From Bradyrhizobium sp. 195 (GTDB lineage Bacteria; Pseudomonadota; Alphaproteobacteria; Rhizobiales; Xanthobacteraceae): DNA of 64,000 bases. Numbering within the stretch: the first letter of the stretch is position 1; each line of letters begins with the position of its first letter. Positions 1 to 9,298 of this stretch are shown in pieces. The notes under the pieces are model-generated. The model was not told the DNA's origin, did not search any database, and worked only from the letters and a program-made list of their open reading frames with translations. Position numbers and translations under genes: made by a program. Location of the stretch: NCBI RefSeq assembly GCF_023101665.1, contig NZ_CP082161.1:1364001-1428000 (forward strand), given 5' to 3'.

Positions 1-370
1 CTTGCGTACGCAGTTGGTCATCGTCTCTCGCGCGGTATGTGCGTCCCGCAGACTGTTGCTGCTGGGCTTTGAGTGGAAATCCGAACGGAGCGCGTCGCTG
101 CAGAGCCAGATCAGCACCACAATCAGGATCATTCTGGCTTCATCTAATGCTGTCCGCCGTGCCAAGCGGCTGAGTATTGGCCAGCGCAATGCCCAAAATC
201 TTGCCTTTGAGGTTGCTGTCTCGAAGCGTGGTCGCTCGCGGCCCTTCTTCGGGCGCACTCTGGCCAAGCCTCCGCCAGGAGCGAGGTCAGTAGCCGAACA
301 GCGTGATCAACATCAATTTGTCTTGAGGGCGTTGCCGGCAGCTTCGAGGTCGCCGCATTTGGGAGTGTCT
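1..370. other. Upstream region without recognised gene
   Basis: The reading frame of the following monooxygenase is open through this stretch, but the translated residues are Arg/Ser-rich and match nothing I recognise. I found no NifA site or -24/-12 promoter here. It is probably the 5' flank of the operon plus possible mobile-element debris cut by the window edge. Confidence 0.4.
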
Positions 371-1714
371 ATGTCTTCCGTCATCCGCACGCTTCATCTT
401 GGCCTCAACCTTCACGGCGCGGGCGGTCACTCCGCAGCGTGGCGTTGGCCGGGCACCAACCCAAGCGCCTTCTTCGACATTGGGCATTACGTTCGTGCTG
501 CGAAGATTGCTGAGCGCGGCCTGTTGGATGCGGTGTTTCTAGCGGATACTCCCGCGGTGCCCTTCGACATCACTCGGCAGCCGCCACTCAATGGGCTTGA
601 GCCTACGCTTGTGCTTTCCGTAATCGCACGCGAGACAACGCGCATCGGGCTGATCGCAACGGCGTCGACGACCTACAATGAGCCATACAATCTGGCGCGC
701 CGTTTCCAGTCGCTCGATGTCATTAGTGGCGGCCGAGCCGCCTGGAATGCGGTTACGACATCCAGCCCAGCGACGGTAGCAAACTTTGGTGGTCGCCAGA
801 TCGGACGCGAAGAGCGCTACAAGCGCGCCGAGGAGTTCGTTGAAGCCGTCCGTGCTCTCTGGCTGAGCTGGGGGGATGAGACCATCATTGCCGATCAGGC
901 ATCTGGAGTTTACGCCAATAACGATCATTTCCGGCTGCTCGATCCCAGCAAGAATGCGTTCGCAATCCGAGGCCCGCTCACCCATCCTGGCTCGCGCCAA
1001 GGCTATCCCGTTATCGTTCAGGCTGGAGGTTCGGATCCTGGCGTGCGCCTCGCCGCGCGCAGCGCCGATGTCGTTTTTTCCGCTGCCGGCGACTTGACGA
1101 CGGCTATCCGGGAATCCGAGCGCGTGCGTGCGCTCTCGCGACAATTTGGCCGCGTTGCAACTCCACTCATCCTTCCCGGTCTTGTCACCTTCATCGGCGA
1201 CACGGAACAAGAGGCACAGCGCCGAAAGAAGGAAATTGACGCGCTGCTTGATCTGAAGCGCGCCATGATCGCTCTCGCACGGGACATGGAAGTGCCGGTC
1301 GAGAAACTCAGTCTCGACCAGCCCATTCCCGAAAAACTCTTGCCCGACCCGCAGAATGTACCCTTTTCGGTCGGTCATCACCGCACGATCGAAGCTCTGG
1401 CACGCGAAGGCCGCACGGTCCGCGAGATCATCGGCAGCGTTCAAGCCTTTGGTCATCGCTTGGTCGTGGGCGCACCCGAGCAGATTGCCGATTCGATCGA
1501 GTCATGGTTCCGCGCTGGCGCAGTTGATGGCTTCAACATCATTCCAGACGTACTGGAAGACGGCGCGGCGTCCTTTGTCGACCATGTCGTGCCGATTCTA
1601 CAGAGCCGCGGGCTGTTCCGCACTGAATACCAGGGTGAGACGCTGCGCGAGCATCTTGGAATCCCTCATCACGGCGCTCCTGCGGACAAGTTGGCGGCTC
1701 CGTCGTCCGTGTGA
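371..1714 (+). CDS. LLM-class flavin-dependent monooxygenase (NtaA/SnaA/DszA type)
   Basis: A 447-residue protein of the bacterial luciferase-like family, which oxidises substrates with FMNH2 supplied by a separate reductase. Family features are the N-terminal strand followed by a W-R-W-P segment near residue 25, the segment ending in TYNEPYNLARR near residue 115 and the SGGRAAWNAVTT segment just after it, all characteristic of NtaA/SnaA/DszA enzymes. The length is usual for the family. The frame is open further upstream, but homology begins at ATG 371, which has GGGAG five bases ahead of it. Its stop overlaps a possible GTG of the next gene, and an ABC importer follows on the same strand, so the enzyme probably acts on the imported compound. 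The substrate (chelate, sulfur compound or other) cannot be told from sequence. Confidence 0.9.
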   Translation: MSSVIRTLHLGLNLHGAGGHSAAWRWPGTNPSAFFDIGHYVRAAKIAERGLLDAVFLADTPAVPFDITRQPPLNGLEPTLVLSVIARETTRIGLIATASTTYNEPYNLARRFQSLDVISGGRAAWNAVTTSSPATVANFGGRQIGREERYKRAEEFVEAVRALWLSWGDETIIADQASGVYANNDHFRLLDPSKNAFAIRGPLTHPGSRQGYPVIVQAGGSDPGVRLAARSADVVFSAAGDLTTAIRESERVRALSRQFGRVATPLILPGLVTFIGDTEQEAQRRKKEIDALLDLKRAMIALARDMEVPVEKLSLDQPIPEKLLPDPQNVPFSVGHHRTIEALAREGRTVREIIGSVQAFGHRLVVGAPEQIADSIESWFRAGAVDGFNIIPDVLEDGAASFVDHVVPILQSRGLFRTEYQGETLREHLGIPHHGAPADKLAAPSSV

Positions 1715-1746
1715 CGCTGTTTGTCCGTATTCACTGGAGTTTGAAT

Positions 1747-3444
1747 ATGTCTGTTATCACACGCACGAGCATTGGGCGTCTCGCCATCCAACCGAACGGT
1801 CGAAGAAGGCAAAAGGCGACGGCTATGCTGTTCGCGCTCTCAAGCCTGTCGCAGATCCCGATTATGACGAGCGGCTGTGCCCAGGACGTTTCAGACGGCA
1901 GCTTGAAGCGAGGAGGTGTTATCCGTTATGGGCATTTCCAAGAGCCGCCATGCCTGTTCGGAGGATGGGTGCAGCAATGGTACCTTCAACGGCAGTATAG
2001 TGACAATCTGGTCGCTCGGAGTGAAGATGGAAAGATTGTGCCCTGGCTGGCTACGTCGTGGACAATCTCCGGCGACAAGAAAGTATACACGTTTGAGATC
2101 AAGCCAGATGTGAAGTTTACCGACGGGACGCTTCTCGATGCACGAGCCGTTGCCGAGAACATCAACGGATGGCTTGGCAATGATCCGGATCGTCGCAACC
2201 CTACTGCCGCTCCTTACCTCGAAGACAGCTTTGAATCGGCGACAGCAATTGCGCCGCTCACGTTGCAGATAATCCTGAAGACACCTTTTCAGCCGTTGCT
2301 CAACGTTTTCGCGCAGTCCTCCCAAGGCATTTTGTCACCGACTGCGCTCAAGCGCGGACTTGCGGTGAACTGCAACAGCCCGGTCGGATCAGGTCCGTTC
2401 ATCGTTGAGAAGTGGAATCACGGGCGAAACGTTGTGTTCCGCCGCAACCCGAATTACAATTCGGCGCCAGGAAACGCGAAGCACCAGGGGCCGGCTTATG
2501 TTGATGGCATCGACTGGCGGTTTCTTTCGGATCAGACGGTTCGTTATGGGTCGCTGCTTACGGGCGAATCTGACGTCGTCTATGATATTCCGGCGGTTGC
2601 TTGGAAGGACGCCAATTCCCGCTTCACCGTCTTGCGGCATATTACGGGCGGCACCCCTTTACGCTTGGCGTTGTATACGGCACGGCCGCCGTTTGACGAT
2701 GTGCTCGTCCGGCAGGCTTTTGCACACTCTGCTGACCGAAGAGCCGCTGTTGAATTGTCCTTCCTGGGCGCTTTGCCGTTCGAGGCCAATGGTGCGCTGA
2801 GTCAGAGTTCGCCCGAGTATCTCAGCGGCCTCGGGCGGTCCTATTCGTATGATGTTGGAAAGGCCAATCAACTCCTAGATCAGGCGGGTTGGACTGAGCA
2901 CAATAGTGGCGGCATTCGCCTTAAGAATGGCAAGCCCCTCGTCGTGCGTATCTCCTATTCAAGTGCGTTTCTGAAGCCCGATGGCGAGCAGGCATTGCAG
3001 GTCATCCAGCAGCAGGCAAAAGCTGCCGGATTCGACGTGCGGCTTCAGCCGACAAACCAGGCGGATTTCTTTGCCGGGAAGAATCTTGGACCGAACGACT
3101 ACGAGGTTGTGCTCCTCTATTGGGTTGCACCCGGCGCAGAGATCTTCCGCATTTCTTGGAAGCCTGACCAGAACGGCGAGCGGAATCGGTTCAATCCGTC
3201 ACGCTACCAGGATGAGGCGCTATGGAATGTCATCCGGAAAGCAGAACAGGAATTCAACGATGGCGGGCGGACTGCTCTCTATCAGCAGGCGGAACGCAAA
3301 ATAGTAGAGAAAGCCGCCGTAGTTGGCTTCACAGTGCTGGATGTCACCTTGGCGACCAGCCCAAAGTTGAAAGATGTCTGGCTGGACCGTGGGTCGGTCG
3401 GTGAACCGGTCTTTTATGACGCTCATTTCGCCGACAAGAAATGA
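1747..3444 (+). CDS. ABC transporter substrate-binding protein, family 5
   Basis: A 565-residue periplasmic binding protein of the peptide/nickel/opine class (SBP_bac_5). The N-terminus has a GRRRQKA stretch followed by a hydrophobic segment ending in TSGC, so it may be Tat- or Sec-exported and perhaps lipidated; the lipobox is weak. The mature part contains the family segment around WxxSGDKKVYTFEIKPDVKFTDGT and a P-V-G-S-G-P-F motif near residue 210. I prefer ATG 1747 because GGAG lies seven bases upstream; GTG 1711, overlapping the previous stop, is possible. It delivers ligand to the two permeases encoded next. Similar genes are known as y4tO in NGR234 (recalled). Confidence 0.9.
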   Translation: MSVITRTSIGRLAIQPNGRRRQKATAMLFALSSLSQIPIMTSGCAQDVSDGSLKRGGVIRYGHFQEPPCLFGGWVQQWYLQRQYSDNLVARSEDGKIVPWLATSWTISGDKKVYTFEIKPDVKFTDGTLLDARAVAENINGWLGNDPDRRNPTAAPYLEDSFESATAIAPLTLQIILKTPFQPLLNVFAQSSQGILSPTALKRGLAVNCNSPVGSGPFIVEKWNHGRNVVFRRNPNYNSAPGNAKHQGPAYVDGIDWRFLSDQTVRYGSLLTGESDVVYDIPAVAWKDANSRFTVLRHITGGTPLRLALYTARPPFDDVLVRQAFAHSADRRAAVELSFLGALPFEANGALSQSSPEYLSGLGRSYSYDVGKANQLLDQAGWTEHNSGGIRLKNGKPLVVRISYSSAFLKPDGEQALQVIQQQAKAAGFDVRLQPTNQADFFAGKNLGPNDYEVVLLYWVAPGAEIFRISWKPDQNGERNRFNPSRYQDEALWNVIRKAEQEFNDGGRTALYQQAERKIVEKAAVVGFTVLDVTLATSPKLKDVWLDRGSVGEPVFYDAHFADKK

Positions 3445-4406
3445 TGCCCGTCAATATCGCAGCTCATAAGTGGACAGGCTGGCTTGCGGGCCGGCTCGTG
3501 TCCGCTGCGTCCGTCGTGTGGCTTGCTGCGACTTTCACCTTCTTTGTTCAGTGCCTGCTGCCCGGCGATCGCGCCCAGATCATCATCAACATGACGAGCG
3601 GCAACGTTGGACAGGCCCCTGCCGGAGAGATTGCGGCGGTCAACGCAAAATACGGCTTTGATCAGCCACTTGTTCTTCAATACGCGAAATACATCTGGGG
3701 TATCCTGCACGGAGATCTTGGCCAGTCTTACCAGCAGCATCGGCCCGTCGTTGATATCATCGCAGAACAGGTTGGCCCTACAATTATTCTGGCGCTTGCG
3801 GCGCTGATTGCGGCATGGGTCATCGCCATCCTGACAACGATCCTCATCGCCGGCAGAGACAACATGTGGTCGACCTTGCTCAGCGGAATGCAGGTGTTCT
3901 TGGCAACTGTGCCGCCCTACTGGCTGGCTACAATTCTGCTCGTTGTCTTTGCGGTACAGCTTCGCATTTTCCCGGTCGTCGGAGGGAATTCCCCGATCGG
4001 GCTCGTCTTGCCAACGATTGCGTTGGCTTTGGAATTGTCGGGATTTTTGGGGCAAATCGTTCGCAGCGAATTCACGCGTGTCCTCGAGCAGCCATTTGTC
4101 ATGTCCTCGCGGGCGCGAGGTATGGGCGAGCTCGGCGTCAGGTTTCGCCATGTCCTGCGTCATGCAGCGTTGCCCGGTATTACTTTGTCAGGTTGGGCTA
4201 TCGGAAAGCTTCTTTCCGGTGCGATCCTAATTGAGGCCGTTTTTGCGCGTCAAGGCCTTGGCGGAGTCCTTGTCGCTGCGACGTCCTCTCGAGACGTTCC
4301 AGTCGTCTCGGGGGCTATTTTGATCTCCGCCGGCCTGTTCGCCATCACCAGTATGGTCGTCGATCTCACCTACCGGATCGTAGATCCAAGGATCAAAATG
4401 ACATGA
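3441..4406 (+). CDS. ABC transporter permease, DppB type
   Basis: A 321-residue inner-membrane permease with about six hydrophobic segments. The N-terminal segment (FTFFVQCLLPGD) and the cytoplasmic loop with SSRARGMGELGVRFRHVLRHAALPG near residues 220-245 are typical of DppB/OppB proteins. The start ATGA overlaps the stop of the binding-protein gene, and its stop overlaps the next permease in the same way, showing tight translational coupling. It forms the channel with the following permease. Confidence 0.9.
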   Translation: MMPVNIAAHKWTGWLAGRLVSAASVVWLAATFTFFVQCLLPGDRAQIIINMTSGNVGQAPAGEIAAVNAKYGFDQPLVLQYAKYIWGILHGDLGQSYQQHRPVVDIIAEQVGPTIILALAALIAAWVIAILTTILIAGRDNMWSTLLSGMQVFLATVPPYWLATILLVVFAVQLRIFPVVGGNSPIGLVLPTIALALELSGFLGQIVRSEFTRVLEQPFVMSSRARGMGELGVRFRHVLRHAALPGITLSGWAIGKLLSGAILIEAVFARQGLGGVLVAATSSRDVPVVSGAILISAGLFAITSMVVDLTYRIVDPRIKMT

Positions 4407-5266
4407 GCAGGGTCGGCGACTTGAGCGTGTCGTCGCAGCTAGGAGAGGCACCGCAGATCGTTCGTCATGCTCCTCTACGACTTTACGTCGCGCTGATCAT
4501 CATTGGATTCTTTGTAGTCGCGGCAACTGCGCCGGGTCTGTTGCAGACGCACGACCCGCTCGCTATTGATTTGACGGCACCATTGCAAGCTCCCTCGTTA
4601 GCGCACTGGTTCGGAACGGACCAATCGGGCAGGGACCTCTATTCCAGAATTGTCGAGGGAGCAGGACAGTCTCTCACGATCGGTTTTGGCGCAACCGCGC
4701 TGAGCATCGCTATTGCGCTGGTTTTCGGCCTGGTCGCCGGACTTTTGGGCGGCGCGCTCGACAACGTTCTCAGCCGGCTTTTGGACGTACTGTTCGCACT
4801 TCCCACGCTTTTCCTGGCGCTTCTGTTCGTGAGCGTATTCGGGCCGTCAGTGCTGACCGAGGTCATAGCGGTCGGAATCGGCACAGCACCGGGCTATGCT
4901 CGCATGATCAGAGGCCAGGTTCTCTCGGTAAAAGGGGCAGCCTATGTGGAGGCTGCCAAGGCACTCGGTCATCCTTATTCGCGTATCCTGTGGAGGCATA
5001 TCATTCCCAACGCGATGAGCCCGCCCACTGCGATGATGACGCTTGGTGTTGGGCAAGCCATCATCTGGGCCGCAGGTCTCGCGTTTCTCGGTCTCGGCGT
5101 TGCTCCCCCGGCGCCTGAATGGGGCGCGCTGCTGAATGCTGGGCGCAACTATGTGATCTATGCATGGTGGCTTGAAATCATGCCGGGCGTTGCCGTTGTG
5201 GTTTTTGCTCTCAGCCTGACCGTCCTCGGACGCTATTTCCAGGATCGGTTAGAAGGAAAGATCTGA
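4403..5266 (+). CDS. ABC transporter permease, DppC type
   Basis: A 287-residue permease with an N-terminal membrane segment, a FGTDQSGRDLYSR motif near residue 75 that is diagnostic for DppC/OppC, and the EAA loop (YVEAAKALGHPYSRIL, about residues 180-195) that contacts the ATPase. About six membrane segments. The ATGA overlap with the upstream permease and the one-base gap to the ATPase gene place it firmly in the operon. Confidence 0.92.
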   Translation: MSRVGDLSVSSQLGEAPQIVRHAPLRLYVALIIIGFFVVAATAPGLLQTHDPLAIDLTAPLQAPSLAHWFGTDQSGRDLYSRIVEGAGQSLTIGFGATALSIAIALVFGLVAGLLGGALDNVLSRLLDVLFALPTLFLALLFVSVFGPSVLTEVIAVGIGTAPGYARMIRGQVLSVKGAAYVEAAKALGHPYSRILWRHIIPNAMSPPTAMMTLGVGQAIIWAAGLAFLGLGVAPPAPEWGALLNAGRNYVIYAWWLEIMPGVAVVVFALSLTVLGRYFQDRLEGKI

Positions 5267-5267
5267 A

Positions 5268-6989
5268 ATGCTCCACGTTCCTCCTCGGCAGGTTCCCCCG
5301 CTGGCGGACCTCCTTACTGTCGATTCGCTCTGTGTGTCATTCGGGCGGGATCTTCCTGAGGGAACAGCCGTGCGCGGTGTCTCTTTCTCTCTCCAGGCTG
5401 GCCGCTGCCTGGCAATCGCCGGCGGGTCCGGCTCCGGCAAGAGCGTGGCCTCGCGCGCCATTGTCGGTCTTGCTGGCCGCCGAGCTCATGTCCATGCGCG
5501 TCAACTGAACTTCGCGGGCACCGATCTCATGGATCTTGATGACCGCAGCTGGCGGCGCGTCCGTGGCAAGGAGATCGGCTTCGTTCTGCAGGATGCGCTC
5601 GTGGCGCTCGACCCGCTCCGCCCTGTGGGGAAGGAAATCGGCGAAGCATTGCTTCTCCATCATGCAGTTACTTCAGGAGAGGAACTCAAAAGGCGTGTCG
5701 TCGCACTCCTTGAGCTCGTCGGGGTACCTGAAGCCGAGGTGAAGGCCCGGCAACTGCCGCATCAACTATCTGGTGGCCAGCGTCAACGCGCGCTCATCGC
5801 TGCCGCGCTGACGCTAGATCCGCGTATCCTGATCGCCGACGAGCCGACCACGGCTCTCGACGTCACTGTGCAGGCACAGGTGCTGGGACTGCTGGAAGAG
5901 ACCAAGGTTCGGGGCAAGGCGCTCATCTTGATCAGCCATGATCTGGCGGTGGTCTCCCGGATAGCCGACGAAGTCTTAGTCATGCATGAAGGCGAGGTCG
6001 TCGAGCGCGGATCGGCAGACCAGGTTTTCCAGGACCCGCAGCACGCCTATACGCGCCAGCTCCTGGATGCAGTGCCCTCTGCTCGCCCGCGCGGCCCTCG
6101 TCTGTCGTTATTGGCCGCTGCACGGCCGCCGCAGCCGCAGTCACGCTCTCTGGAGCAATTACCAGCGCAATTATCATCGACATTCCCTCCCATCGTGCTC
6201 AGCGCGGCAAATCTTGTGAAGCGGTTCAAAGGACCAGACGGCGTGCTGCGGACGGTCGTCGACGATGTCTCCTTTGAGCTGCGATCTGGCGAGACTCTGG
6301 GCGTCGTCGGCGAGTCCGGATCTGGCAAGTCGACGATGGCACGAATGGCGCTGGCGCTCGACCTGCCCGACGATGGGGCCGTTCTGTTTCAAGGTCAGGC
6401 CTGGACCACGCTCACTGATCGCGAGCGCAGAGCGCGGCGCCGGGCTATCTCGGTCATTTACCAGGATCCCCTCAGTTCCTTTGATCCTCGCTGGACTGTG
6501 GGACGCATCATATCCGATAGCCTCACCAGTGACGTGTTGACCAGAGGCGAGCGCGATCAGCGCGTTGTCCAGCTCCTTGACCTGGTCGGACTATCGCGAG
6601 CCTTCCTGGGTCGCCGACCGCTCGAACTCTCGGGCGGTCAGCGCCAGCGCGTTGCGATCGCCCGCGCGATCGCTCCAAGGCCCGCCGTGATCGTCTGCGA
6701 TGAGCCGGTCTCAGCGCTCGACGTCTTAATCCAGGCACAGGTGCTGGACCTGCTGGCCGATCTGAAGGCGCATCTTAACGTGAGCTACATCTTCATTTCG
6801 CATGATCTGGGTGTGGTCCGCCATCTCAGCGATCGCGTGATGGTCATGCGGCAAGGGCGCGTCGTTGAGACCGGCACCAGGGACGAGATATTCCTCAATC
6901 CGCGTACCGACTACACCAAGGGCTTGATCGACGCAGTTCCAAGTCTTGCGCGCGGCGGGGCGGCCAATCGTTCATTCAGCCGCCTCTAA
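5268..6989 (+). CDS. ABC transporter fused ATP-binding protein (DppD-DppF fusion)
   Basis: A 573-residue protein carrying two complete nucleotide-binding domains in one chain. The first has Walker A GGSGSGKS (about residues 52-59), signature LSGGQRQRA and Walker B LIADEPTTALD. The second has Walker A GESGSGKST (about residue 355), signature LSGGQRQRVAIARA and Walker B VICDEPVSALD. Each is followed by a switch His in an ISHDL motif. The fused arrangement matches GsiA-like importer ATPases and replaces the separate D and F subunits. It energises the two permeases upstream. Nothing is broken, so the whole five-gene unit from 371 to 6989 looks functional. Confidence 0.93.
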   Translation: MLHVPPRQVPPLADLLTVDSLCVSFGRDLPEGTAVRGVSFSLQAGRCLAIAGGSGSGKSVASRAIVGLAGRRAHVHARQLNFAGTDLMDLDDRSWRRVRGKEIGFVLQDALVALDPLRPVGKEIGEALLLHHAVTSGEELKRRVVALLELVGVPEAEVKARQLPHQLSGGQRQRALIAAALTLDPRILIADEPTTALDVTVQAQVLGLLEETKVRGKALILISHDLAVVSRIADEVLVMHEGEVVERGSADQVFQDPQHAYTRQLLDAVPSARPRGPRLSLLAAARPPQPQSRSLEQLPAQLSSTFPPIVLSAANLVKRFKGPDGVLRTVVDDVSFELRSGETLGVVGESGSGKSTMARMALALDLPDDGAVLFQGQAWTTLTDRERRARRRAISVIYQDPLSSFDPRWTVGRIISDSLTSDVLTRGERDQRVVQLLDLVGLSRAFLGRRPLELSGGQRQRVAIARAIAPRPAVIVCDEPVSALDVLIQAQVLDLLADLKAHLNVSYIFISHDLGVVRHLSDRVMVMRQGRVVETGTRDEIFLNPRTDYTKGLIDAVPSLARGGAANRSFSRL

Positions 6990-7281
6990 GAAGACGCCCT
7001 CATAAGTGCGCTCATTTCCATGCCCTGTGATGAAGGCCGCTTCGACGAACGGGCCACGGCCTTTGTCGATTGAAAACGCGTAGAAGCCACATCCTCGTCA
7101 GCAAGCGAGGCCTTTGTCATTGGGTCCAACGTTTACTGCCATTCGAGTCGAGAGTTCAGTCTAACCGATTTGCGGCGCTGGTGAGCTCGGAGGGGTTGTC
7201 ATATTCGGCGTCCGTCTATTGGGATTCCTGCGGTGCAGAAATTGCGGGATGTCTGCGGGCTGGCTCGTCTTTGATGCCGAC
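6990..7281. other. Intergenic, nothing recognised
   Basis: Between the ABC operon and the first NifA site. No convincing ORF, hairpin terminator or repeat was seen. Confidence 0.4.
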
Positions 7282-7297
7282 TGTGGGATTTGCGACA
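7282..7297 (+). promoter_or_regulatory. NifA upstream activator sequence 1
   Basis: TGT-GGGA-T-TTGCG-ACA fits the full NifA consensus TGT-N4-T-N5-ACA. It ends 62 bases before the -24 element at 7360, the usual placement for an activator that loops to sigma-54 polymerase. Confidence 0.8.
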
Positions 7298-7359
7298 TGT
7301 TGTCGGAGGAGGACACGCCCGCTAAAGCAAATAGCCATTACAAATCAAGCTATCGCAGT

Positions 7360-7375
7360 TGGCACGAGCCTTGAA
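7360..7375 (+). promoter_or_regulatory. Sigma-54 (RpoN) -24/-12 promoter 1
   Basis: TGGCACG-N4-TTGAA differs from the consensus TGGCACG-N4-TTGC(A/T) at one core position, where the C of the -12 GC is A. With the NifA site upstream it forms a normal nif-type promoter reading rightward. The -12 mismatch could weaken it. It drives the ferredoxin remnant and possibly the MATE gene 500 bases downstream. Confidence 0.7.
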
Positions 7376-7417
7376 AGGGAGCTGTCATCCAGCATGGCAT
7401 GCTCAAGGAACGTAGTG

Positions 7418-7530
7418 ATGGCTCATAAGATCATAGCCTCTCAGTTCACGTATGCGTCGCGTGCGATTGCGACTCCCGAACGCCACTGTCCGACTCAGTG
7501 CGCGCTCGCGCACGCTTTCGCCAAGGTGAT
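7418..7530 (+). pseudogene. Decayed 4Fe-4S ferredoxin (FdxN-like)
   Basis: The ATG at 7418 follows an AAGGA ribosome site and begins MAHKIIASQ, the start of rhizobial nif-associated 2[4Fe-4S] ferredoxins (MAYKI-ASQCT-CGACE-ECPN). The first Cys codon is TTC (Phe). A one-base deletion after the Thr codon shifts the frame, after which a Cys-x-x-Cys pair and, after another one-base loss, the Pro-Asn of the cluster motif can be followed. The C-terminal half with the second cluster is not recognisable. In rhizobia this gene lies downstream of nifB and donates electrons for nitrogen fixation. This copy cannot make a cluster protein. Confidence 0.6.
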
Positions 7531-7870
7531 CGACCAAGCCTCGATTGCGGTCCACGCCCGCACCTATCGCGGTGCCGATGACCGACCATTTTGCTAGCCA
7601 CCTGCCGCGTCTTCTTTGCGCTCAAAATGCGCCAAAAAGTCGATGCGCTGGCGGAGGCGCTGATCAAGCCGCGCATCAGCGGGCGAGCAGTCGCCAAACC
7701 ACAGGCTTAACGGTAAGCCCAGGCCGATGCGCGCCTCCTCTGTGAGGCGAAGCTGCCCAGGCGGACTGATTCCGCATCGGCAGCCCATCGCGACTTCAGG
7801 GCGAAAAGAGCATCATCTCGGCGGAACAAGAGTCGTTTGCGGCCGGGGCAAACCGAGTAGCTAGATTTCC
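7531..7870. other. Intergenic with possible C-terminal gene fragment
   Basis: One forward frame ending in TAA at about 7710 reads as ...ALKMRQKVDALAEALIKPR..., which looks like the tail of a protein whose front is gone. I could not assign a family. No other feature was seen before the MATE gene. Confidence 0.3.
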
Positions 7871-9298
7871 ATGGACAAAATAATCGAAGCAAAACCAGTA
7901 TCAGTTTTGCGGCAGGGGGGCACGAGACGGGCGGCTGGCCAACACCTCACGATCGAGCTCAGCGAAACCGTGAAGCTCGCGTGGCCAATGGTGTTGACCC
8001 AGCTTGCGCAGGTCGCGATGATGACAACGGATCTTGCCTTTATCGGCCACATCGGGCCTCAGGCACTCGCCGCGGCCGCCCTGGCGGTCACGCTCTATCT
8101 CGTCAGCTTCACCTTTGGCGCGGGCCTGCTGGCGCCGATCGCACCGTTGGCCGCGCAGGCCTATGGGGCGGGGAATCTTGCTATGGTACAGCGCGCACTG
8201 CACACGGGGCTATGGGCGGCGCTGTTACTATCGTTCCCGATCATAGCGTTTGCGTTTTGCGGAGAGCAAATACTGCTCGCTTTCGGTCAGGCCCCAGACG
8301 CGGCGCGGCTCGCCAAGCAATATCTGTTCGGACTGGCCTTGGGCGTGGTGCCGGCGCTATGGCTGCAGGCCATCCGTAATTTCATGAGTGCGGTCAACCG
8401 GCCGGAGCCGATCTTGTGGATCACGCTGGCGGCAATCCCTCTCAACGCCGTGCTCGTGTATCTGCTGGTCTATGGCAAGTTCGGGCTGCCGCGGCTTGAG
8501 CTGTTCGGGGCGGCGCTTGCGAGCACGCTGGTGAACTGTGCGATGTTCCTGGCCGGTTTGTGGTTTGCCACAATGCGTCGTCCTTTCCGTGACTACCACG
8601 TGCTTGCAGATCTCTGCCAATTCGATTGGCCCTTCTTGCGCCAGCTGATCGTGATCGGGACTCCGATCTCAATCGCCTCCCTGATGCAGTACGGAGTTTT
8701 GTCGGCTGCCGCGCTCCTGGCGGGCCTGATCAGCACCAGTGCACTCGCTGCTCATCAGATTGCGATTCAGATCACCGTGATTACATCCATGATCGCTTTC
8801 GGCATCAGCATGGCGGCGGCCGTGCGCGTTGGCCATGCGGTCGGCCGCAACGACGGTCCCGGCATCAAGCGGGCAGGCCTGGTCGCGATGCTGCTCGGTA
8901 CCGTAATCGCTGCTTTGCTGATAATTGCGGTGATCGTCGCGCGTTTTGAGATCGCCGAGCTGTTTCTGGACAAATCGGTCGGAGATGCCGACGCGACGAT
9001 CGGACTGACTGCAGAGCTCCTTATGGTCGCCGCGAGCCTTTTTGTCACTGATGCCGCGCAGAGCATTGCGGCGGGCGGTCTGCGCGGCCTGAAGGACACT
9101 CAGGTGCCGCTTCTGTTCGTCTGCATTGCCTATTGGCTGATCGGCTTCTCACTTGGCTACGTGCTTGGTTTGAAGATCGGGCTTGGTGCGATTGGCATTT
9201 GGATTGGCTTGTCAATCGGGACAACCATCTATGCGGGGCTCCTCGTCCTGCGTTTCCAACTGCTGGCGAGCAGGCGTGCTCTCAGAGCCGTCACTTGA
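7871..9298 (+). CDS. MATE family efflux transporter
   Basis: A 475-residue membrane protein with about twelve hydrophobic segments in two similar halves, as in NorM/DinF exporters that use a Na+ or H+ gradient to expel cationic drugs or metabolites. Family marks are the first-helix region W-P-M-V-L-T-Q-L-A-Q and the P-L-A-A-Q-A-Y-G-A-G-N loop about residues 90-105, typical of MATE proteins. The length is standard and the frame is intact. It stands alone on this strand, about 500 bases below a NifA/sigma-54 promoter with only a ruined ferredoxin between, so it may have become a member of the NifA regulon; that is inference. The substrate is unknown. Confidence 0.88.
   Translation: MDKIIEAKPVSVLRQGGTRRAAGQHLTIELSETVKLAWPMVLTQLAQVAMMTTDLAFIGHIGPQALAAAALAVTLYLVSFTFGAGLLAPIAPLAAQAYGAGNLAMVQRALHTGLWAALLLSFPIIAFAFCGEQILLAFGQAPDAARLAKQYLFGLALGVVPALWLQAIRNFMSAVNRPEPILWITLAAIPLNAVLVYLLVYGKFGLPRLELFGAALASTLVNCAMFLAGLWFATMRRPFRDYHVLADLCQFDWPFLRQLIVIGTPISIASLMQYGVLSAAALLAGLISTSALAAHQIAIQITVITSMIAFGISMAAAVRVGHAVGRNDGPGIKRAGLVAMLLGTVIAALLIIAVIVARFEIAELFLDKSVGDADATIGLTAELLMVAASLFVTDAAQSIAAGGLRGLKDTQVPLLFVCIAYWLIGFSLGYVLGLKIGLGAIGIWIGLSIGTTIYAGLLVLRFQLLASRRALRAVT

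Noticed and set aside
539..1456. 305-codon reverse ORF opposite the monooxygenase
   Set aside because: It is the antisense shadow of a well-conserved gene and shows no family features.
7070..7597. 175-codon forward ORF covering the first NifA promoter
   Set aside because: It runs through promoter elements and only its 3' part has meaning, as the ferredoxin remnant starting at 7418.
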